The notes under the pieces were generated by a model, which did no database searches, was not told the origin of the DNA, and was given only the letters and a program-made list of their open reading frames with translations. DNA of 23,637 nucleotides. Origin: Nemertoderma westbladi (taxonomy: Eukaryota; Xenacoelomorpha; Nemertodermatida; Nemertodermatidae). Positions 8,745 through 17,585 of the stretch are shown here, piece by piece. How positions within the stretch are numbered: position 1 is the first letter of the stretch; each line of letters starts with the position of its first letter. Position numbers and translations under genes: made by a program. Where the stretch lies: NCBI GenBank assembly GCA_032718475.1, contig JAUCBJ010003907.1:1-23637 (forward strand), read 5' to 3'.

Positions 8745-11700
8745 CATTTATTGAGTGATTTATTTCACCCTCTTTAAGTTTACTTCGCTGGCGTGTGAAA
8801 ACTCGTGATAAACCATGACTACCTCTGACAACATTAAGAGAAGTCTCATAATCCCGAAGCCGAGTATTAGGCTGGCACTTCCGATTTGATCGGCGTGGCA
8901 ATGACATCGTATCCGTAGGTGACGTAATATCAATGTTTGGTGGTCGACTGGTAGTGGTACTTACGGTACGGCCCGTTTTGTGAGGGGACACTTTTAGTGG
9001 TAGCGGTGCCAGTGGGGTAATGACAATATCTGAGGTAGGTCTTGAGATCTCCTCTGGGAGAGTTATTGTGCTTGATGGATTCTTTGGAATTGAATGGGGA
9101 TCAATGATTGTATGATCACTGGTTTGATAACCAGGAATAGGTGGTTTGAGTGGTTGATTGCCCCTATTAGGTGGTTGATCATTGGTTTGATCACCTGGTT
9201 TAGGTGGTTGATCATTGATTTGATTATCTGGTTTAGGTGGTTCGATTTTTGGATCGGTGGTTTGGCTTTCTGTATTGGTTGGTTGTATATCGTTTTTCTT
9301 GCATGATTCTCAGGCAATAAAGTTTTGGGAACTGGTATGCTATTTGATATAAGCTTTGTATCATTCGTTGGAAAGGGCGTGAATTTACGAAGAAATTTAC
9401 GATTTCGGAGTGACATTCTACCAGATCCATCTATGCGAACATTGTATTGGTCGAATTGCTTTACTTCTACTACCAATGCTGTTCTATCCCATTTCTTGGG
9501 GTGATTACCAACTTGGTTTTGAACATAGACATGGTCACCAACTTTTAATGGTGGAAGTCGATGTGTATGTTCTTCTAGTCGTTCATGTGCTATGTTATGG
9601 CGTTTACGAAGAGCTTCCTCGCGACATATTAGAGTATCTTGCCATTCTTTGCATGGCTTATATTTCGATGGAAGAACGGGTGTGAAGTCCCGAATTTGTC
9701 ACCCAAATATCGCTACTGCTGGTGATATCTTTGTGTCTTGGTCTGGTGTGTTTCGATATTGGAGTAGTGCTCGAAGGAAGTTATCTGTATTAAGGTTTCC
9801 ATTGGGTCCTATATTGTCAGTTAAGAGACGCCTCATTGTTTTGACACCAATTTCAGCCCTCGTATTGGAATGGGGAAATGCAACTGAAGACAATCGGTGC
9901 TGTATTCCCCAGTTTTTCATAAATTTTAAAGTTTCAGCAGATTGGAACTCAGGTCCTCCATCTGTTGCTGCCTCCTCTGGGATTCCAAATGTGGCACAAT
10001 GTTGCTTTAGTTCTCCGACTAGTTGTTTCGCACCTTCTCCTGGGGCTGCTTTACTAATTTGGGGCCATCCAGAGTATCGATCAACAATGATGAGATAGTT
10101 TGATCCCTCGATATGAGCATAGTCAGCGCAGATGCATTGAAATGGGTATTCTGGGTAAACCATCGGCATTGGTGGTTGATTGGGTTGTGACGGGGCCATT
10201 TGATTACATGCAGAACAGTGTGAGCGCATATTAGTAATATCCGGAGTAATGCCTGGCCAGAATACAGATGAGGTAGCACGTGACACCATTGATGTTACAC
10301 CTTGATGTGCAGAATGTAGAGCTTCTAAAACCTCAGTTCTTAGCAATGTTGGTATGACTACTCTGTTGTTGTAGATAATGACACTATCGTCAATGGTCGA
10401 GAGATTCTCGCGGTAGGGAAAGTATTCCAATAAATGTGCTGGTACACTATGTCGGTTATCAGGGAAGCCACATTGGATTATCTTCAACATGTCCAACATT
10501 ACATCATCACTCATAGTGGCTTCACGGACACGATTCCATGTAACAGATTTAAGAGTACCTAACGAGTAAAATGAACAAACAGCACTCGTCATTGTGGATA
10601 ATTCAGTTTCATAACAATCATCATCATTAGCAACTTCGGCTACTATGGGATTAATCGTATCAGATGATGGTAACTCACCTGATGGATACCGGGATGCCGG
10701 AACAGGACCACGTATAGTCTTACCAGGTAGATATATAATGGTAAATTTATATCCCAATGTTTTTTCTTTTAGTGCCAATAAGCGGGGATTGCTTATATCT
10801 TCCATATTTTTATCACCAAGGATCTTCAGCAATGGCTTATGATCTGTAGCTACTATCAGGTGTGAGATACCCAGAGTAAAGTATCGGGTCTTATTCAACC
10901 CTTTAACTACTGCCAACGCTTCTCCTTCTACTGGAGAATAGTTAGATTCAGCTGGGCTATTGAATTTGCTACCTGCAAATACTAGTTTCCAACCATTGGA
11001 GCAACAGTCAGGTGATGTCGTTAGGCATGTACAGTGTTTCTGGGTAAGGAAGAATCCTGTGCCAACTTTACACCAATCTGTTGTAAGACAAGTCTTTCTA
11101 GTCGGGTCAAATATTCTGACACCTTCTTCTACTGCTTTCACGATTGTCTGTTTGGATTCATCAAAAAGCATTTGTAGTTGGTTATCCCAGTAGAATTTTA
11201 CTCCAGTTTGCAGCAGTTCGCGAAATGGCAGCATTTTATCAGTCATGGAAAGCGCATATGATACCTGATTAACAAGTCCAAACCAAGAGCGTATACCCGT
11301 GATATTTGTTGGTGTGGGAAAGTCTAGAATGGCTTGCAGATATTTCTTGCTTGGTTTTACACTATCATCTGTTATGACAAAGCCTGCAAACTCAACTTTA
11401 CTCTTTGCGAATTGGAATTTGTTTGGATTTAGTATAATGCCATTATCTGCACAACGACATAGAAACTCACACGTTTGTTGGAAACTTTGCTTTATATCGT
11501 TCGACCAAAGTAATACATCGTCGACACATTTCGTTTTGTTGCTTATATCAGTAATAATTTCGTCATACTTGCGTGTATAGCCATCACCAGCGGCTATGAA
11601 GCCTTGAGGGGTGGTTCGATACTGGTAACGCCCCCAAGGGGTGATAAATGTTGTGAAATGTCTATCTTCTGGCTTGATAGCAACACTATGATAGCCATTC

Positions 11701-11904
11701 CATGCATCACACACTGTCTTCTTAGTATGATGTGGTACAGACATGGCTTGATGAAATGGCGATGGTGTATGGTGAGTTTGGCGAACTGAGGCTGCATTTA
11801 GGTGTTGTAAATCAACTGTTCTCCTTGGCATACCATCCTTTTTGGCTACAGTTACCATCCGACTGCACCAGGATGTAGGAGTCCCCCAAGGGACTGGCTC
11901 GATG
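8725..11904 (-). pseudogene. pol: pol: reverse transcriptase, RNase H, integrase (defective)
   Basis: Residues are numbered from the Met at 11858, but homologous frame extends back to about 11904. RT: D51 in DAWNGYHS and the catalytic pair in CVDD (111-114), with Cys where Tyr is commoner. RNase H: D261, E311 and D339 are present, but the last acidic position, before ASRYP, is Val386. Integrase: zinc finger H515, H518, C548, C551; catalytic D579, D633 and E669, the spacing of a D,D-35-E core. An in-frame TGA at 9699-9701 interrupts the integrase C-terminal part, which continues in the same frame to about 9300. A one-base shift near 9293-9313 then leads into a Pro/Gln/Asn-rich tail with short tandem motifs (PPKP, NDQPP) and an RRSNRK segment, ending at 8725. 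The start, gag and protease are missing. In intact relatives pol copies element RNA into DNA and integrates it in the nucleus. Confidence 0.93.
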
Positions 11905-11944
11905 ACACATCATAGATAAATAGATGACATCATAGATGACATCA
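11905..11944 (-). repeat. Short repeats at the 5' deletion junction of the LTR element
   Basis: Between the 5' LTR and surviving pol, the minus strand carries repeated CTATGATGTC units, including a partial copy of the LTR end (ATTTATCTATGATG). A primer-binding site, gag and protease should lie here. The pattern fits a deletion by slippage or recombination at short repeats. Confidence 0.7.
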
Positions 11945-12166
11945 TAGATAAATATGATGCATAATAGCGAATATTATCATAAGTCATTACGAGTAATCGC
12001 AATGATCGCTAGTACAGTTGTATTACTAAAGTCTGAATATGAATAACACATACGTGCACATGCAGTGCAGGTTAGTACTGTCATACATGTGGTAAGCCTA
12101 CAGGTACATAACAATAACCACAGTAATTGAGTTCTGTAAAACATACAGTACTGTAAACATTATCTA
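11945..12166 (-). repeat. 5' LTR, 222 bp
   Basis: Partner of 8388-8609, same length, no difference seen by eye. In an active element it would carry the promoter. No tRNA-complementary primer site follows it. Confidence 0.93.
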
Positions 12167-12171
12167 GTATC
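12167..12171. repeat. Target-site duplication, right copy (GTATC)
   Basis: Identical to 8383-8387 and adjacent to the outer edge of the 5' LTR. Confidence 0.9.
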
Positions 12172-12261
12172 GTTCTGGATACATTGAATAGACTCCATCA
12201 GTCCATTGTCCATCGCGATCGTTTCATTGTTACGTTTAATTGACTCCGTCGCCTCCTCGGA
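12172..12261 (-). pseudogene. 5' part of the open frame interrupted by the LTR element
   Basis: Open on the minus strand from just after a TAA at 12262-12264, with an ATG at 12211-12213. The phase joins exactly to the frame at 8382-8142 once the element and one GTATC are removed. A second ATG at 12294-12296 (MAESKK) is in another frame and would need a shift to connect. Product not recognised. Confidence 0.3.
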
Positions 12262-12503
12262 TTAGGAATCCGGCCGGGTTTCTTAGATTCCGCCATCGTT
12301 CAGCAGTTCAGTGTTTTTAATCAAAGCCAGAATTCCGGCACCGGCACCACGATCAACGATTTCGGAAGTAACAGACTCCGTCAACAACACTCGGGGTTTA
12401 AAAAATACAACTATCGGGCAACTTTTAACTGGGCGATCATCTATCTGATAGTTGAAAAAGACTGTCTGACAGTTGGTATCAGACTATCTGATAGTTAGCG
12501 CCC

Positions 12504-12560
12504 CATGGGTAAATCCTTACCCCATGGGCTGTTACCTCTCTGACTGACAGCGCAACAGCC
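12504..12560 (-). repeat. Dispersed ~57-bp repeat, minus-strand copy
   Basis: Reverse-complement partner of 6048-6104. Here two CCCATGGG-type hexamers flank AAATCCTTAC, and the repeat borders a run of CTATCTGATAGTT repeats at about 12440-12497. Confidence 0.75.
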
Positions 12561-12875
12561 CCTATAGAGCAAGAAAGCTCCCTTTTAGACGCTTAGCCCA
12601 CCCACCACTCACATCAGAGTACTTCCCATTGAATGATTGACATTTCATAACGGTAGTTGGCTAGCTTTGATGAGCGCCGCTGTCCCATAGGGCTAATGTA
12701 AAAATACTCTCTCTTGGAAGACGATTTTCTGAGTAGAAACAGAGTAAAAATATCAAGAGTAAAATCTGGGTTAAAAATTAGTTTGATAAAATTTAGTTTT
12801 GACCAATCCTCCTAAATTTTGGTTCTACAAAAAATTTTAATAGGGAAAAGTTGAAATTCGAAAAATAACTATTTA
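12561..12875. other. Spacer, no gene seen
   Basis: AT-rich, no ORF or repeat recognised. Confidence 0.4.
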
Positions 12876-13017
12876 CATCATTGCATTGTGTGCAAAGTAG
12901 CACTTTGCAGCGTTATGACCCGAGTTTATTTATGTACCGAGCGAGCGCAGCGAGGGAGGTTCACATAAATAAACAAGGGTCTTTAACGCTGAAAAGTGAC
13001 CTTTGCAAGCAATGATG
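12876..13017. mobile_element. Foldback (long inverted repeat) element, 142 bp
   Basis: The left arm (12876-12938) and right arm (12958-13017) are imperfect inverted copies about 60 bp long. Shared blocks include CATCATTGC at the tips, TGCAAAG, CAGCGTTA and GTTTATTTATGT. The loop is the GC-rich GAGCGAGCGCAGCGAGGGA. The left arm has a ~6-bp extra block. This is the structure of a small foldback or MITE-type element; there is no coding capacity and no clear target duplication. Confidence 0.8.
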
Positions 13018-13304
13018 TATGTAATTTTGTTACATTATGTCAACTTATCAGCGTTCGGTATGTGAAGGAAGGATTTTATGGATGCTACTGTACGTGTATA
13101 TAAGTGAAATTTATTAACAGGTACACAGTATTAATTATTCATTTAAATCTAATTAAAGTTTATTGGAAATTATCTCCTGCATGGATGTGATAAATCATTA
13201 ATCCATCTTGACTATAGTCGACTGAAGCAAACATAGTCACCGTCTGTGTCAGTTCAGTTTTATTAAACACTGTCGCCATTTTCTTTGGTCATTTTCTCTA
13301 AAGT
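13018..13304. other. AT-rich spacer
   Basis: No gene or repeat recognised. Confidence 0.4.
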
Positions 13305-14788
13305 GTGGGGCGAGACACGTAGTCGGCGAGCCTTGGCATACGGTTCATATAGGGCAAATGGGGCATGTCCGTCCGTCTGTCTGGTAAATCTTTGAACGCG
13401 AATTTCTCGGCATCGCTGATTTGAAATTGAATCAAACTTACTGTAGTAGGTAAGTAGTAGAGGGAAAGTTTAGAAAATTTGTATAGTTTGGTGAAAAATC
13501 ATGCAGTCTGACGTCAGCTACGACAGATTATGTGGTTTTTAGAAAATGTTAAATTTCTCGGGAACGCCTCATTTTCCAGAGCTGAAATGTTGGTTGCTTG
13601 TAGAGAATCATAAAGTCTATCTTCTACGAAATTGAAAAGTTAAGACATTTAATTGGGGATCGGCTAGAGCCTAGAGACTCCGAAGAAATGACATAGGCCT
13701 ACCGTTACGGTACTGCTGTACTGTACAAGTACGAAATTGCAGAATAAGTATTTGACACCACCTAGCGGATTAATATATAATTGTATATCGATCGAATACA
13801 TTTTATAGCATGGGGTATAGGGTCCGAGCCACGAAGTTGGCGGAGCCTTTGCGAACTGGCGCTATCTCTTAGGGGGGTAGGTCAATTATGGCAAATAGTT
13901 CATTATCAATAATTGTATGTTATCATCGTCGCTACGATTTTGACTTACTTATAACTTCGTCGGATTTAAAGCTTTCGAATCTAAAATTAGTAGGCATCAA
14001 TAAGACCATAAGTTTTGTTTTTTAGGGTCTTCCAGACACCATCAAATCCTCAGTCTCTCGCTAGAGGACTTTGCTTTAAACCCGTTCTAGTCCATGTACT
14101 GTATGGACCATTGTACTAGACCATTAACTGTGTCATTCAAAGGAGGCCCATTTGTCTGCAGTTCTCTAGTCTGCCGCTATAGGGCAAAATGTCTCAAAGT
14201 GCAATCACTGATTTAGCTGAAACATCAGATATGTGCTAGAACAAGTCCGGTGTGTTTGCCGGGCTAGGAATCAGTCCGACCAGTTCTACCTCACCACTAT
14301 TCCAGCTAGGTGTAATTATATAGGACATGCAATAGTGTTTAGGCCCTAGAGTAATAAGACAGCTTGCTTATGGTTTATCTCGCAAAATGATTGGCTGAGT
14401 ATTTAATGGAGATTCTTTAGAATAAATATAGCTAAATAATTTTGTTGTGACATCAACATGGTAAATTAATATTTCAGTATCAATACAAAACGTCATAAGG
14501 TAAGTTATAATATTTCTTATAAATTGTTTCGCCTCCACGCCTAAAATATATTACTTTTAAAACACAAATTTTCTGTTAATACCTGCCTGTGAACAATCCT
14601 CTGTGTACCTTTGGGTTGGGGTGCAGATTAAGGGGGGGGGGGGGGGGGGGGGGTTGAAAGCGAGCAACTTTCCCCTCTTATGATTTATTTGCGGTTTGGT
14701 TAATTTCTTAAATACAGATTTTGTGTTAGAATTGCTCAATTTTAATTTGTATCTCATAACTGAGAATCGTGCTGCGCGAAGGCCCCAC
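13305..14788. repeat. Dispersed repeat unit, copy 2 (diverged, complex)
   Basis: It starts with GTGGGGCGAGACACGTAGTC and ends with TGCTGCGCGAAGGCCCCAC, as in copy 1 at 2940-4204. A second head, CGAGCCACGAAGTTGGCGGA, occurs at about 13818 and is followed by ~250 bp clearly homologous to 2945-3210. Only two degenerate satellite cores follow (14059 and 14175, 116 bp apart). A 22-base G run lies at 14632-14653. The double head suggests a tandem or nested copy. No supported gene. Confidence 0.6.
14632..14653. repeat. Poly-G tract, 22 bases
   Basis: Uninterrupted G run inside repeat copy 2. Its length is prone to sequencing error. The open frame crossing it on the other strand is not a gene. Confidence 0.95.
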
Positions 14789-15194
14789 GAACGTGTTTTC
14801 TATTGGACGTTTCGCCATAATGGGTTACAGTAAACGTTAAATAATTATTTACATACAGTACTGTAGCTACTGTAGTCCCGTCACTGCAAACTGGATAATA
14901 AAGCAGCATTCATTATCGTAAATGGAAATAATACATTCTAGAATACGGTAATTGAATTAGTTTCCATATCATTGATTACTTTGCAGCGTTCCGTCCTATA
15001 GGCCGATTCAAAGATTGCAAGAATTATCGTTCGCTGAGGGCCATTTACTGTATTCTATTTATTAACCTTCTATTTCTCAACCCTCTTTAAATCAGAGAAA
15101 ATTTGTTGAAATTTTCGAAACAGTTTCAAATCGAGTCAACTTAAACTTTGTAAAAAAAAATGATTCCATTGCGCTTGTTAGCTTTCTCAAAAAA
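14789..15194. other. AT-rich spacer
   Basis: No gene seen. AACCTTCTATTTCTC at 15064-15078 is matched in inverted form, with one or two differences, near 16420-16432, hinting that 15064-16432 may have been moved as one block. Confidence 0.35.
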
Positions 15195-15525
15195 GACCTG
15201 TTCCCATTTGGGAAAAGTGGCAGCACAGCAAATTCTATATATTGTAGAAAATAACAAAAACAAAAAGTACAGTAGTATCTCAAAACATTGAAAACCACAA
15301 ACAGACTCCAATTTTATGGACTATTATACAATTTTATTGGTCTAGGGGCCGCCTTTTATCTCCCATTTGGGAACACTGGTGATGTTTTTTGTTTAATTTG
15401 AAATAGTAAACGATGGTGACGGATTTTGTTTTATTTGATTTAATAAACAACTTAGGGAGATGCTTTGGTCGAAATTATATTTTACTATTAAGAAACAGGT
15501 CAGTCCCATTTGGGAACACTGCGTG
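15195..15525. repeat. Repeated palindromic motif TCCCATTTGGGA
   Basis: The motif occurs at about 15201, 15360 and 15505, and as TCCCAATTGGGA near 16393. The last three read on as ACACTG, so the minus strand starts CAGTGTTCCCAAATGGGA. CAGTGTTCCC resembles the terminal inverted repeats of hAT-type DNA transposons, but no transposase and no 8-bp duplications are seen. Confidence 0.45.
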
Positions 15526-16155
15526 CTCAATTAGATCTTTTTTCGAGCCCTGAACCGAGACACCATGCTCTACTGTACTCAATTAGATCTAATCTCACGC
15601 CCTGAACCGAGCCAACACTCCCTACTGCGCTGCATTAGATCTATTTTCGAGTCCTGAACCGAGCCAACATGCCCTACAGCGCTTCATTAGATATTCTCGT
15701 GTCCTGAGCCGAGCCACCAGCACGCCCTACTGCGTTCAATTAGATCCCTTTTCAAGCCCTGAACCGAGCCAACATGCTCTACTGTGCTCAATTAGATAAA
15801 TTCTCGTGTCCTGAACCGAGCCAATACGAATTACTGCGCTCCATTAGATCTATTCTCACGTCGTACACCGAGCCAACACGCCCTACTGCGTTCAATTAGA
15901 TCCTTTTTCAAGCCCTGAACCGAGCCAACATGCTCTACTGTGCTCAATTAGATATATTCTCGTGTCCTGAACCGAGCCAATACGAATTACTGCGCTCCAT
16001 TAGATCTATTCTCACGTCCTACACCGAGCCAACACGCCCTACTGCGCTCCATTAGATCTTTGTTCGAGCCCTGAACCGATCCAACATGCTCTACTGCGCT
16101 CCATTAGACATATTCTCGTGCCCTGAGCCGAGCCTATACAATACACCCTACTGAT
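15503..16155. repeat. 52-bp satellite, about 12 copies, with a 156-bp higher-order unit
   Basis: CCGAG (or CCGAT) recurs at 15555, 15607, 15659, 15709, 15764, 15816, 15868, 15920, 15972, 16024, 16076 and 16128, a 52-bp period with two small indels. Each unit carries CTGAACCGAGCCAACA and CATTAGATCTATTCTCG-like parts. A trimer is duplicated: the variant AATACGAATTACTGCG appears at 15825 and again 156 bp later. Confidence 0.95.
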
Positions 16156-16429
16156 AAACTGAAGTTCTGGTGTAAAGTGTTGGCCTAATAATTGTTTGCC
16201 CTATTAATTGTTCCCTATTGTTTGCATGTTCCAAAAATCGAAAAAAATGAGAATTGGCATAATTTGGCATGCCAAAAGACTAACTTGAAGTTCGAAAACA
16301 CTTGAAGTTGAAAATAAAAAACAATATTCCACTCTTCCTAAACATATTAACATTAAAAAAGTATTATATTTCCTCCAGTTGAATTTAAAAAAATGCTCCC
16401 AATTGGGAACACTGGGAGATAGAAGGTTA
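16156..16429. other. AT-rich spacer
   Basis: Holds one TCCCAATTGGGA motif (near 16393) and no gene. Confidence 0.4.
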
Positions 16430-17440
16430 TTCATTCATTCAGCATGGAACCCAGTCCAGCTGGGACTTTAATTAATAAAAGTACATATTTTTATATATAC
16501 ATGTGGTACAGCAGAATATAAAATTAAGAAGTAAAATGCTTAATAAAATGTGCAGTTCACGCACTAATGGTTAAAAGAACAAAAAAAGACATGAGGGGGA
16601 GCAGTTCCCTGAATATGGTTAGAGTCTAGGTGCTTTTGTCCTGTGTAACGGTGATATGTCGAGTGAGGGGCCATCAAGGGTCGGGCACAACTGGACTGCT
16701 GCAGACTGTTAATAGATGGGGGGTCTATGAGGTTGCGTAATAATCCCTGATCCTTTGAAGTCTGACCACGAGTGGTAAATTTTGTGAGTCTAGACAGTCA
16801 CGGACGAAATCCGACCTGATTTTGTCCCTCATTCCTGGTCGGCCTATCTGGGCCCTTTGTTTCAGTGAATGGGTGTCGTAGTTAAATGTGAGTATGGAGG
16901 TGAGTCGGGGAAGCGAGTGTTGAGTGACCCCATTAGAATAGCCGCAGAACTTTCCTATAGAACCTGTCGAGTCGCTCCTGGTCCTTTCCATTGAGTGCAC
17001 CGATGTTGAACTTTAGTTGGTAGTTGATTACCAAGACGGCCATGGCGGACCACAGGGTGAATACCACATTGCTCTTGAGCCAGCGTGTTGTCCAGCCATT
17101 GCTGTGGAAAGTGTTGGAAAGTGCCGATAAGAGCTGTATTGCTTTACTAAGGATGTCATTGGAGGAGACCCGGTCAGATAGCTTGTAGCCGAGGAACACC
17201 ATGTTGCTACTTCTCTTTATAAGATTCCCACATTAAGTTTAGGAGGCAGGGCTTATGATTGGGTCCCCGTTGGTTGTTGTCTACCATTATCCATTTAGTT
17301 TTGCTGGCTTCAAAGTGAAGGTGTACCTCAGCAGCTTTCAGGGACAGTATTGATGCCATTGATTCTATTGTTTGGGGAGAGGTAGCTAATAAAAGGAAGT
17401 CATCCGCGTATATGCCTGAGCCGAGCCAGACAGAGCTGAT
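16430..17440 (-). mobile_element. LINE-B, 3' half (RT from YADD onward, and 3' tail)
   Basis: Minus-strand non-LTR reverse transcriptase beginning at the catalytic YADD (plus 17399-17410), with GIYADDFLLLATS in frame. RT thumb and C-terminal sequence follows, but frame changes occur near 17203-17212 (just after a TAG) and near 16945, so it is a pseudogene. The C-terminal frame closes at 16725. The 3' end has a small CCCAG/CTGGG hairpin and then a GAATGAATGAAT-type tail, ending near 16430. The N-terminal RT half lies at 22119-22741, separated by LINE-A. Clade not assigned. Confidence 0.85.
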
Positions 17441-17585
17441 TTAACATCCGAGGCCTGTTAGTCTCAGTCAGTCAGTCCAGTGATAATTGAACATACTGAC
17501 TGACTGACATATTTGACTGACTGCCTATTCTGTATTCATTACTGCTTATATTGTTATACCGCATTACAGACTCGGTGAAAGTCAG

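Larger units (their letters stand above)
8388..12166 (-). mobile_element. Ty3/gypsy-type LTR retrotransposon, internally deleted
   Basis: A 3.8-kb insertion bounded by 222-bp direct LTRs and flanked by GTATC duplications. In minus-strand order: 5' LTR (12166-11945), a short run of ATCTATGATGTC-like repeats, pol without its start, a 52-bp tandem duplication, a polypurine tract and the 3' LTR (8609-8388). No gag, protease or tRNA-type primer-binding site is present; frame-compatible pol sequence stops at about 11904. LTR termini are TAGATAA and TTATCTA rather than TG and CA. Damage in pol and the missing 5' half mean it cannot be autonomous. Confidence 0.93.

Noticed and set aside
9285-9315. 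Programmed -1 frameshift in pol
   Set aside because: G-AAA-AAC is present but not in the phase needed for slippage from the upstream frame, and the site lies in the integrase tail rather than between gag and pol; a simple one-base deletion explains it.
9094-11789. Plus-strand ORFs opposite pol
   Set aside because: Shadows of the minus-strand pol reading frame; no recognisable domains.
14557-14757. ORF across the 22-base G run
   Set aside because: A Pro run from homopolymer; no other support.
15503-16155. CRISPR array
   Set aside because: Units are contiguous 52-bp repeats with no unique spacers, in animal DNA.
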